Source of the DNA: JAKCDU01 sp035551615
GTDB lineage: Bacteria; Actinomycetota; Acidimicrobiia; Acidimicrobiales; Palsa-688
Direction of reading: 5' to 3'
Assembly (NCBI GenBank): GCA_035551615.1
Contig: DASZNC010000059.1
Coordinates: 1 to 64,000, forward strand
Length of the DNA: 64,000 nt
The notes under the pieces were generated by a model that saw only the letters and a list, made by a program, of their open reading frames with translations, had not been told where the DNA came from and made no database searches. A program made the translations under genes and the position numbers. Below, one piece after another: positions 42,245 to 49,941 of this stretch (positions are counted from its first letter, which is position 1; every line of letters starts with the position of its first letter).

Positions 42245-42706
42245 ATGCCTTTCGTGCCCGACGACTTCGACGTACCGACGGCGGCCGGCACCGACCGGTT
42301 CGTCCTGGAACCGCTCGACGTCATGCACAACGAGGCCGACCTGGCGGCGTGGTCGTCGAGCATCGACCACATCCGCGCCACCCCCGGATTCCCCGACGGG
42401 GACTGGCCGCCGCTCGCCGGCATGTCGAGCGATCGGAACCGGTCGGACCTGGCCCGCCACGCCGACGACTTCGCCCAGCGCAGGGGTTTCACCTACACCG
42501 TTCTCGACCCGGCCGACGGGCGGGTGATCGGCTGCCTGTACATCTATCCGTCGAAGAAGGACGGCCACGAGGCCGAGGTCTCATCGTGGGTCAGCGCCGA
42601 ACGGGCCGAGCTGGACGGGCCGCTTTACCGTTTCGTGTCCGACTGGCTCGACCGCGGCTGGCCGTTCACGAGCGTGGACTACGGGCCGCGACCAGCCGGC
42701 ACATGA
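42245..42706 (+). CDS. GNAT-like acetyltransferase-family protein
   Basis: 153 residues from the ATG at 42245. Features include RFVLEPLDVMHNEADLAAWS, GFTYTVLDPADGRVIGCLYI and HEAEVSSWVSAERAE, consistent with the first part of a GNAT fold, but no clear Q/RxxGxG/A acetyl-CoA loop is visible. It may be a diverged member. A TAGCCT box lies 6 nt before the ATG, again suggesting a leaderless mRNA. Confidence 0.6.
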   Translation: MPFVPDDFDVPTAAGTDRFVLEPLDVMHNEADLAAWSSSIDHIRATPGFPDGDWPPLAGMSSDRNRSDLARHADDFAQRRGFTYTVLDPADGRVIGCLYIYPSKKDGHEAEVSSWVSAERAELDGPLYRFVSDWLDRGWPFTSVDYGPRPAGT

Positions 42707-42786
42707 GACCGCCGGCCGGTCCCCGGCTGGTACGCTGATGGGTCCCCCCGAATCGGGCCCTGCGGCCCGCGGATACGGAGCCTTCC

Positions 42787-44268
42787 TTGTCTTCCCCCTC
42801 GTTCGCAGAGCTCGGCGTTGCCGCCGATGCCGTCCGCTATCTCCGCGCCCGCGGCATCGATAGTGCTTTCCCCATCCAGGCCCTGGCCATCCCGCCGGCC
42901 CTGGCCGGTCGCGACATATGCGGCCGGGCCCCGACCGGATCGGGGAAGACCATCGCCTTCGGCCTGCCGGTCGCCGCTCGCGTCCCCCGGGGTGGGCCCC
43001 GCCGGCCCACCGCCCTGATCCTGGCTCCCACCCGGGAGCTGGCCGCCCAGATCGAGAAGGAGATGGCCCTGCTGCTGGGTCGCGACGGCCATCGCCGAGT
43101 GGCCGCCTTCTACGGCGGAGTCGGATTCGGCCCCCAGCTGAAGGCTCTGAGTCGCGGCATCGATGTCGCTGTGGCCTGCCCGGGGCGGCTGAAGGACCTG
43201 ATCGACCGAGGCGACATCTCCCTCGGCGACGTGCAGATCGTCGTCCTCGACGAGGCCGACCGGATGGCGGACATGGGCTTCCTGCCCGAGGTGCGCCGTC
43301 TGTTGAACCAGGTGCGTGACGACCGCCAGACCATGCTCTTCTCGGCCACGCTGGACGGCGACGTCGACACCCTGATCCGCAATTACCAGCGCGACCCGGT
43401 CCACGTGGCCGTCGAGGCGGAGGCATCGGCCGGGGCGACGACCACGCACAACTGGGTCGACGTGCCCCGCGAGGAGCGGGTGGCGTTGACCGCCGGCTAC
43501 ATCGCCGACCACGGCTCCACCGTCGTCTTCTGCCGGACCAAGCACGGCGCCGACCGGCTGGCCCGACAGCTGTCGAACGCCGGCGTGTCGGCCGTGCCGA
43601 TCCACGGCGACCGGTCCCAGGGCCAACGGGAGAAGGCGCTGGCCGCCTTCGCCGCCGGCCGGGCCCAGGCCCTGGTCGCCACGGACGTGGCCGCCCGGGG
43701 TATCCACGTGGACGACGTCCGCTGCGTGGTCCACTTCGATCTGCCGGCGACCGACAAGGACTACATGCACCGGTCGGGACGGACCGGTCGGGCCGGTGCC
43801 GACGGCACGGTGATCGCCTACGTCACGCCCAACACGCTGGACCTGGCCCGTGATCTGCGGCGCGCTCTGGTCGGTGTGGTCCCGGCCAAGAGCTCGGCCA
43901 GCCGCGACGTGGCCCGCCCGGCCGGCACCCCGGCGCCGACCACCCCGGCGACGCCCGCGGGCTCCGACCCGGCCCCGCCGCGTACCAATGGATCGGACCC
44001 GTCGGGGCCGATTCCGATCGCTCGCGGCCAGGGTCGCCACCCGGGCCGGCGCGGCCAGGGTGGCCCCAAGCCGGCTGGCCAGAACGGCTCCCAGTCGCGA
44101 GGCCAGGGCGGCCAGAACGGCAGCCCGGCCCGGCCCAAGAACGGGGCCAAGGCCGGCGTCGGCCGCACCGGGGAACGCTGGACCGGCTCGAAGCCGGCGG
44201 CCAAGGGTGGAACCGCATCCGGGCCCGGCCCCCGCCGCGCCGCCCGTCCCCGCCGCCGGCCGGCCTGA
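42787..44268 (+). CDS. DEAD-box RNA helicase
   Basis: 493 residues from the TTG at 42787 (CGGAG ~8 nt upstream). DEAD-box motifs in order: Q motif (FPIQALAIP), I APTGSGKT (Lys54), Ia APTRELAAQ, II VLDEADRM, III FSATL, IV VVFCRTKHGA, V ATDVAARGIH and VI HRSGRTGRAG. The C-terminal ~100 residues are a basic Gly/Pro/Gln/Arg-rich disordered tail for RNA binding. Probably RhlE-like, with roles in RNA decay or ribosome assembly. A CGGGCC/GGCCCG hairpin (42754-42769) lies in the 5' leader. Confidence 0.95.
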   Translation: MSSPSFAELGVAADAVRYLRARGIDSAFPIQALAIPPALAGRDICGRAPTGSGKTIAFGLPVAARVPRGGPRRPTALILAPTRELAAQIEKEMALLLGRDGHRRVAAFYGGVGFGPQLKALSRGIDVAVACPGRLKDLIDRGDISLGDVQIVVLDEADRMADMGFLPEVRRLLNQVRDDRQTMLFSATLDGDVDTLIRNYQRDPVHVAVEAEASAGATTTHNWVDVPREERVALTAGYIADHGSTVVFCRTKHGADRLARQLSNAGVSAVPIHGDRSQGQREKALAAFAAGRAQALVATDVAARGIHVDDVRCVVHFDLPATDKDYMHRSGRTGRAGADGTVIAYVTPNTLDLARDLRRALVGVVPAKSSASRDVARPAGTPAPTTPATPAGSDPAPPRTNGSDPSGPIPIARGQGRHPGRRGQGGPKPAGQNGSQSRGQGGQNGSPARPKNGAKAGVGRTGERWTGSKPAAKGGTASGPGPRRAARPRRRPA

Positions 44269-44329
44269 ACCGCCCCACTGCCCCCTATCGCCGACCCGCG
44301 GCTCCTTTGACCTGATCCGGCGCGGGGCC

Positions 44330-44359
44330 TTGACATGTGACTATTTAGTCACGTATTCT
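44330..44359 (+). promoter_or_regulatory. Promoter with ArsR-type operator
   Basis: -35 TTGACA (44330-44335), 18-bp spacer, -10 TATTCT (44354-44359). The spacer is almost wholly filled by the palindrome GTGACTATTTAGTCAC (44337-44352; perfect 7-bp arms around TT). The GTG start of the regulator is 7 nt past the -10, so transcription likely begins at the start codon. Confidence 0.85.
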
Positions 44360-44365
44360 GATCCA

Positions 44366-45118
44366 GTGGACGAGGTGTTCAGGGCGCTGGCCGATCCGAC
44401 CCGGAGGGGGCTGCTCGACGAGCTGTTCCGCCGGGACGGCCAGACCCTCACTGAGCTCGAGGAGCGGGTGCAGATGACCCGCTTCGGGGTGATGAAGCAC
44501 CTGAAGCAACTGGAGGAGGCCGGCTTGGTCGTCTCCCGCCGGCGGGGGCGGGAGAAACTGCATTTCCTCAACCCGGTGCCCATCCGGCTGGTCCACGACA
44601 GATGGGTGAGCAAGTACGCCGAGCCCTGGGTCGCCGGGCTGGCCGAGATCAAGGAGAGGTTGGAACGAACCATGGAGAAGATCTACGAGATCTACATTCG
44701 GACCACGCCCGAGTTGCTGTGGGAGGCCATCACCGACCCGGAGATACGGGCCAAGTACCACTTCGGCACGGCCGCCTTCACCGACTGGAAGCCGGGGTCG
44801 GCCATCGAGGTCAAGAACCCGAAGGCCGGGTCGCTGCTCGGTGAGGGCGAGGTGCTCGAGGTCGATCCCCCCCATCGCCTGGTGCACACCATGACCGCCC
44901 TGTGGGGAGATGACGTGAGAGCCGAGGGGGCGTCGCGGGTCACATGGGAGATCGTCCCGGTGGGCGACTCTTGCCAGCTGACGGTCACCCACGACCAGAT
45001 GCGGGAGGGGGCCAACAACCAGCTGTACGGCGGCTGGCCGATGATCCTCTCCGGCCTGAAGACGTGGCTGGAGACGGGCGAGCTGCTGACCACGCCGGGA
45101 TCGTTGATGTACACCTGA
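44366..45118 (+). CDS. ArsR-type regulator fused to SRPBCC (AHSA1-like) domain
   Basis: 250 residues from the GTG at 44366. Residues 1-95: winged helix (EVFRALADPTRRGLLDELF, LTELEERVQMTRFGVMKHL, LVVSRRRGREKLHFL). Residues ~105-245: SRPBCC/AHSA1 ligand-binding fold (EKIYEIYIRTTPELLWEAIT ... GGWPMILSGLKTWLETGE). No metal-binding CxC is seen, so the SRPBCC part is probably the sensor for a hydrophobic small molecule. Autorepression through the palindrome in its own promoter is strongly suggested. The GH3 glucosidase follows 104 bp downstream on the same strand. Confidence 0.9.
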   Translation: MDEVFRALADPTRRGLLDELFRRDGQTLTELEERVQMTRFGVMKHLKQLEEAGLVVSRRRGREKLHFLNPVPIRLVHDRWVSKYAEPWVAGLAEIKERLERTMEKIYEIYIRTTPELLWEAITDPEIRAKYHFGTAAFTDWKPGSAIEVKNPKAGSLLGEGEVLEVDPPHRLVHTMTALWGDDVRAEGASRVTWEIVPVGDSCQLTVTHDQMREGANNQLYGGWPMILSGLKTWLETGELLTTPGSLMYT

Positions 45119-45222
45119 ACGGGCCGACGGTCAGGAGGTGCTCGAGGCCCTCGACGTCCGATCGCCACCGGCGCGCACATGATGAGGACCTGAGACCGGC
45201 CCACGTCATAACCTCCCCGCCC

Positions 45223-47397
45223 ATGACCCTGCCCCTCACCCTCGAGCAGAAGGCTGCCCTCCTGTCCGGCCAGGACTTCTGGTCGACACATCCGGTCGAG
45301 GAGATGGGCGTGCCGTCGGTCGTCATGACCGACGGTCCTCATGGGATCCGCCGCCAGGCCGGCTCGTTCGACCACATCGGACTGAACGCCAGCCTGCCGG
45401 CCACCTGCTTCCCGCCGGCGGTGGCGGTCGGTTGCAGTTGGGACCGGGAAGTGGCCCGCCGGGTGGGCGGTGCGGTGGGCGCCGAGGCCCGCGCCCTGGG
45501 CGTGCACATCGCGCTGGGCCCGGGGATCAACATCAAGCGGTCGCCGCTGTGTGGGCGGAACTTCGAGTACTACTCGGAGGATCCGTTGCTGGCCGGGGAG
45601 CTGGCCGCCGCCCACGTATCCGGCCAGCAGGAGGTGGGGGTCGGGGCCTCGCTCAAGCACTTCGCCGCCAACAACCAGGAAACCGACCGCATGCAGGTGA
45701 GCGCCGACATCGACGAGCGCACCCTCAGGGAGATCTATCTGACCGCCTTCGAGCGGGTGGTCACGACGGCGCGGCCGGCGACGGTGATGTGCTCTTACAA
45801 CCGGATCAACGGGGTGTACTCGTCCGAGAACCGCTGGCTGCTCACCGATCTGTTGCGGGGCGAGTGGGGTTTCTCCGGGCTGGTCGTGTCGGACTGGGGG
45901 GCGGTCCACGACCCGGTGGCCGCGGTGGCCGCCGGTCTCGACCTGGAGATGCCGGGCACGGGCGGGGCGAGCGCCCAGATGATCGTCGATGCCGTCCGGG
46001 CCGGACGCCTCGACGAGGCCGAGGTCGATGCCGCCGCCGAGCGGGTGCTGGCGCTGGCCGGGCTGGTGCAGGAACCGTCCCCCGGGTTCGATGTCGAGGG
46101 CCATCACCAACTGGCCCGCGATCTGGCGGCCGACTGCGCCGTCCTGCTCAAGAACGACCACGACGTGCTGCCGATATCCGGGGTCGGCGTGATCGCCGTG
46201 ATCGGCGAGCTGGCCGACCACCTGCGTTTCCAGGGGGGCGGCAGCTCCCACATCAACGCCACCCGGGTAGACACACCCATAGACGCCATCCGGGCCGCCG
46301 CCGCCGGCCGCGGCATCGAGGTGCGCCACCACGGGGGCTACGAGATCGACCGGGTCCGGTCGGCGGCGACCGGCGCCGGCGTGGCCGTCGTGTTCGCCGG
46401 GCTGCGCGACCGTGAGGAGTCGGAGGGCTTCGACCGGACGTCGCTCTCGATCGCCGACGAGCAGATCGCCGCCATCCGGGACGCCGCCGATGCCGCCGGG
46501 CGCACGGTCGTCGTGCTGGCCAACGGCAGCGTGGTCTCGCTGGAGGGCTGGCACGACGACGCCGACGCCATCCTGGAGGGGTTCCTCCTGGGCCAGGCCG
46601 GCGGCGGCGCCATCGCCGACCTGTTGTTCGGCGATGCCAATCCGTCGGGGCGCCTGGCCGAAACCATCCCGCTCCGTCTCGAGGACACCCCGGCGTTCGT
46701 CAACTTCCCCGGCGAAGCGGGTCACGTTCGCTACGGCGAGGGGGTCATGGTCGGCTACCGCTGGTACGAGACGGTGGGTCGCGAGGTGCGCTACCCGTTC
46801 GGTTACGGGCTCAGCTACACGACTTTCGCCACGTCGGCGCTGACCGTCGAGGTCATCGGCGACGACACCGCCCGGGCCCGGGTGACGGTGACCAACACCG
46901 GCCGGCGGGCGGGCAAGCACGTGGTGCAGCTGTACGTGGCCACCTCGTGCGGCCCGGTGCGACGGCCGCAGCGCGAGTTGCGGGCCTTCACCAAAGTGGC
47001 GCTCGAACCGGGTCAGTCCGAGGAGGTGACGTTCGAGCTGGACCGCCGGGCGTTCGCCTATTACGACCTGCCGCACCGCGAGTGGGTGGTCGGGCCCGGC
47101 GACTACACCATCCAGATCGCCGACGACGCCTCGACGGTGCGGGCCGAGACGACGATCCGCCTGGCCGGCCAGATCGTCATACCGATCCTCACCATCCACT
47201 CCAGCCTGGGCGAGTGGCTCGGCCACCCGACCGCCGGGCCGCTGCTGAGCAAGGCGGTCGGTAGCTTCCTCGGCGACGACACCGAATCGGAGATGTTCCG
47301 CATGGCCGCCCAGATCCCGATCGCCACCCTGCTCAACATGTTCGCCGGCGCCCTGCCGACCGACCTGGTCGACGAGATCAGGAGGGTCGCGCAGTAG
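45223..47397 (+). CDS. GH3 family β-glucosidase
   Basis: 724 residues from the ATG at 45223. GH3 N-terminal barrel with GPGINIKRSPLCGRNFEYYS, KHFAANNQE and nucleophile Asp224 in VVSDWGAV. The GH3 C-terminal domain carries the flexible acid/base region (LRDREESEGFDRTSL). A fibronectin III-like domain (VTVTNTGRRAGKHVVQLYV) and a ~60-residue helical tail follow. No signal peptide, so it should be cytoplasmic and act on imported glucosides or glycosylated metabolites. Its last 20 bp overlap the convergent PhyH gene. Confidence 0.92.
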   Translation: MTLPLTLEQKAALLSGQDFWSTHPVEEMGVPSVVMTDGPHGIRRQAGSFDHIGLNASLPATCFPPAVAVGCSWDREVARRVGGAVGAEARALGVHIALGPGINIKRSPLCGRNFEYYSEDPLLAGELAAAHVSGQQEVGVGASLKHFAANNQETDRMQVSADIDERTLREIYLTAFERVVTTARPATVMCSYNRINGVYSSENRWLLTDLLRGEWGFSGLVVSDWGAVHDPVAAVAAGLDLEMPGTGGASAQMIVDAVRAGRLDEAEVDAAAERVLALAGLVQEPSPGFDVEGHHQLARDLAADCAVLLKNDHDVLPISGVGVIAVIGELADHLRFQGGGSSHINATRVDTPIDAIRAAAAGRGIEVRHHGGYEIDRVRSAATGAGVAVVFAGLRDREESEGFDRTSLSIADEQIAAIRDAADAAGRTVVVLANGSVVSLEGWHDDADAILEGFLLGQAGGGAIADLLFGDANPSGRLAETIPLRLEDTPAFVNFPGEAGHVRYGEGVMVGYRWYETVGREVRYPFGYGLSYTTFATSALTVEVIGDDTARARVTVTNTGRRAGKHVVQLYVATSCGPVRRPQRELRAFTKVALEPGQSEEVTFELDRRAFAYYDLPHREWVVGPGDYTIQIADDASTVRAETTIRLAGQIVIPILTIHSSLGEWLGHPTAGPLLSKAVGSFLGDDTESEMFRMAAQIPIATLLNMFAGALPTDLVDEIRRVAQ

Positions 47398-48208
47398 ACC
47401 TGGCCCGGTCCCAAACCATCCCGTCCGACGCCGGCTCCCGGTCGAGGAGGACCTGGGCCGGGCTCTGCTTGTCGATGTGGCCGATCAGGCTGTTGTACAC
47501 GCCGTAGCCGACCATATCCCTGAGCCGGGCCGGCATCCGGGCCACCATCTCGACGGGCACACCCAGCTGCTGGTTCTCCTGCTGGCGGATGTAGCCGGCG
47601 CAGTAGTTCATGGCCACCCCGACCCGGCGCTCGCCGGTCGTGTTGGTGCCGCCGCCGTGCCACAGGCTGCCATGCCACACGAGCACGCTCCCCCGCCGCA
47701 TGACGGCCGGCTCCGAGTCGTAGTGCCGGCCGTAGTCCGGGGACGAGTCGGCCAGGTGGGTGCCGCTGATGATCCGGGTGGCACCGTTGGCCTCGGTGAA
47801 GTCGGTCAGCGCCCACATGGTGTTGCAGACGGTCGGCGGGTGCGGCTTGGGAATGGGGATCAGCTGATCGTCGGCGTGGATGGGCTGGGCGCTCTCACCC
47901 GGCCGGATGTCGATCGACGACAGGGAGGACACCAGGCAGCCCCGGTCGAGCACGCCTTCGACGACGGGCAGCACGGCCGGGTGCAACGGGACCTGCCACC
48001 ACAGCTCGCCGCGGGCCAGCAGGTTGTAGACCCGGTAGGTGCTGCGCCCTTCGAAAGAGTTGTCGGCCGGCTGCACCTCCAACTCGGCGACCAGCCGGTC
48101 CACGTCGGCGAGCAGCCCGTCGGCCCCCGCCGGGTCGATGGCGTCCTCGACCACGGTCCAACCCTGTTCGGCGATGCAGTCGATGTGGTCCTGGGCGGTC
48201 AGGGTCAC
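47378..48208 (-). CDS. Phytanoyl-CoA dioxygenase (PhyH) family oxygenase
   Basis: 276 residues. Fe(II)/2-oxoglutarate jelly-roll enzyme: the HxD pair is His111 and Asp113 (PIHADDQ), and the distal His is in VWHGSLWHGGG (His184 most likely). An Arg (RRVGVAMNY) follows for 2-oxoglutarate. Substrate unknown; members hydroxylate acyl-CoAs and diverse metabolites. The start overlaps the flotillin-like gene stop (ATGA), so it ends an NfeD/flotillin/PhyH operon. Confidence 0.88.
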   Translation of the reverse strand: MTLTAQDHIDCIAEQGWTVVEDAIDPAGADGLLADVDRLVAELEVQPADNSFEGRSTYRVYNLLARGELWWQVPLHPAVLPVVEGVLDRGCLVSSLSSIDIRPGESAQPIHADDQLIPIPKPHPPTVCNTMWALTDFTEANGATRIISGTHLADSSPDYGRHYDSEPAVMRRGSVLVWHGSLWHGGGTNTTGERRVGVAMNYCAGYIRQQENQQLGVPVEMVARMPARLRDMVGYGVYNSLIGHIDKQSPAQVLLDREPASDGMVWDRARSTARPS

Positions 48209-49593
48209 TCCGTGTGGTCACCTTCCACGAAGCCACCGTTCAGGGCGGCCGGCGCGCTCCCGTGGCCGTTGGCCAGCGGGGCGGCCTGACCCAGGCTGTG
48301 GCGCAGGGTCTCGAAGATGGTGAGGCCCTGGGCGGCCAGGCCGACGGCGACCTCACCGACGCCCTGGGAACCGTTGAGCACGGTCAGGTTCGACCCGGAT
48401 ATGCCGCCGGCCGCAGCCTGCACCAGTGCGGGCAGCATCTCGACCAGCTTGTTGGCCGCGATCAGCGGCTGGTTGTCACCCGACAGGGCGGCCGCCCGGG
48501 CGTTGATGGCGTCAGCCTCGGCGGCGGCGGTGGTCCGCTGGGCGAACGCCTCGGCGTCGGCTTCGGCCTTACGGGCATCGGCCGCACCCTGGGCCGACGC
48601 CCGCTGGGCATCGGCGTCGGCCTCGGCCAGCTGACGTTTCCGTGACGCCTCCGCCTCGGTCGTGAGCAGGGTGGTGTCGCGGTTGGCTTCGGCCATGGCC
48701 CGCTGGCGGAAGGCTTCGCCCTCGGTGTTGTGCTTCACGGCATCGCGGGCGGCCTCGGCCATCGTCCGCTGCTTGTACGCCTCGGCGTCGGCCGGCCGGC
48801 GCACGTCGGACTCGAGCCGCTTGTCGGTCAGCGCCGCCTGGCGCTCGGCCAGCATCGTCTGCTCGGAGATCACGTCCTGCTGCGCCTTGGCGTCGGCCAG
48901 CGGGCCGGCCTGGGCCGCCCTGGCCTCGGCGTCGTGGACCTCGGCCTGGATGGAGGCCTGCAGGATGGCCGTCTGCTGGGCGAACTGGGCCTTGGCCCGG
49001 GCCGCCGCCTGCTCCTTCTCGGACGCCTCCTGATCACGCTCGGCGGCGGCGATCCGGGCCTGCGACGCCACCGCTGCGGCGTGGGGCGCAGCCAGGTTGG
49101 CGATGTATCCGGTCGGGTCCTCTATCTCCTGGATCTGCAGGCCGTCGACGACGATGCCCAGTTTTTCCATCTCCGGATGGGAACCGTCCTTCACCTCCTG
49201 GGCGACCTTGTCGCGCTCCCGCACGATCTCCTCGACGGTCAGGCTGCCGACGATCGACCGGAGGTGGCCGGCGAAGATGCGCCCGCAGAGCTCCTCCATC
49301 CGGTTCTGCTCGGCCAGGAAGCGGCGGGCGGCGTTGGCGATCGACGCCGGATCGTCGCCCACCTTGAACACGGCAACGGCCCGCACCCGCAGCGGGATGC
49401 CCTGGGTGGTCACGCATTCCTCGAGCAGCTCGGCCTCTCTGAGGGCGAGGGAGAGGAGCCGGGCCTTCTGCTTCACCGGCAGGACGAAGGCGCCGTGGCC
49501 GGTCACTATCCGGAACTGCTGATTCCCGTCCTTGTGCTTGGACCCCGAGATGAGCAGCGCTTCGTCAGGAGCCGGGACATGCCAGAACAGCAT
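48205..49593 (-). CDS. Flotillin-like SPFH-domain protein
   Basis: 462 residues. Residues ~1-150: SPFH/Band 7 domain (EALLISGSKHKDGNQQFRIV ... FKVGDDPASIANAARRFL). Residues ~165-370: very long Ala/Glu/Arg coiled coil with repeated AEA/AQR motifs, as in flotillins. The C-terminus has Gly/Ala-rich ANKLVEMLPALVQAAAGGIS. There is no transmembrane helix, so attachment would be peripheral. Flotillins organise membrane microdomains. The small NfeD-like gene immediately upstream is their classical partner. Confidence 0.9.
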   Translation of the reverse strand: MLFWHVPAPDEALLISGSKHKDGNQQFRIVTGHGAFVLPVKQKARLLSLALREAELLEECVTTQGIPLRVRAVAVFKVGDDPASIANAARRFLAEQNRMEELCGRIFAGHLRSIVGSLTVEEIVRERDKVAQEVKDGSHPEMEKLGIVVDGLQIQEIEDPTGYIANLAAPHAAAVASQARIAAAERDQEASEKEQAAARAKAQFAQQTAILQASIQAEVHDAEARAAQAGPLADAKAQQDVISEQTMLAERQAALTDKRLESDVRRPADAEAYKQRTMAEAARDAVKHNTEGEAFRQRAMAEANRDTTLLTTEAEASRKRQLAEADADAQRASAQGAADARKAEADAEAFAQRTTAAAEADAINARAAALSGDNQPLIAANKLVEMLPALVQAAAGGISGSNLTVLNGSQGVGEVAVGLAAQGLTIFETLRHSLGQAAPLANGHGSAPAALNGGFVEGDHTE

Positions 49594-49600
49594 CGTTACC

Positions 49601-49834
49601 TCACAGACCGTCGGCCTCAGGGAACGGGGTTACGTCCACTGTGCGGGCCGACCTTTCGTCGACGATGACCACGGGAGAATGCTTGGCGACCGGGACGTCG
49701 CAGTAGGCGGCATAGCGCTCGGTGCCCCCGCGTATGGACACGACGATCTCACCCGGCCGGCCGGCCGGGATGGGCACGGTGACCCGGCCCATCCGGCCCT
49801 TCAGCGCTTCGGGTTCGTCCTCGCCATCGTCCAT
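49601..49834 (-). CDS. NfeD-like OB-fold protein, flotillin partner
   Basis: 77 residues from the ATG at 49834. GRVTVPIPAGRPGEIVVSIR, then KHSPVVIVDERSARTVDVTP fits the C-terminal OB-like domain of NfeD proteins without their membrane part. It ends 7 bp before the flotillin start. TACTAT lies 8 nt before the ATG, with no Shine-Dalgarno. The assignment is supported mainly by synteny plus the Gly/Pro pattern. Confidence 0.65.
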   Translation of the reverse strand: MDDGEDEPEALKGRMGRVTVPIPAGRPGEIVVSIRGGTERYAAYCDVPVAKHSPVVIVDERSARTVDVTPFPEADGL

Positions 49835-49892
49835 CGAGATGGATAGTAGGCACGCCCGTCGGGAAACCGACCAGGGCGTCCTCCGCATTTCG

Positions 49893-49938
49893 CCATTGCG
49901 CCATCGGGCGGCATTGGGCCATTGCGCCATCGGGCGGC
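49893..49938. repeat. 20-bp direct repeat
   Basis: CCATTGCGCCATCGGGCGGC occurs at 49893-49912 and again at 49919-49938 (period 26) in the short gap between the CHAT gene stop and the NfeD-like start. It may reflect replication slippage. No function is assigned. Confidence 0.7.
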
Positions 49939-49941
49939 CGG

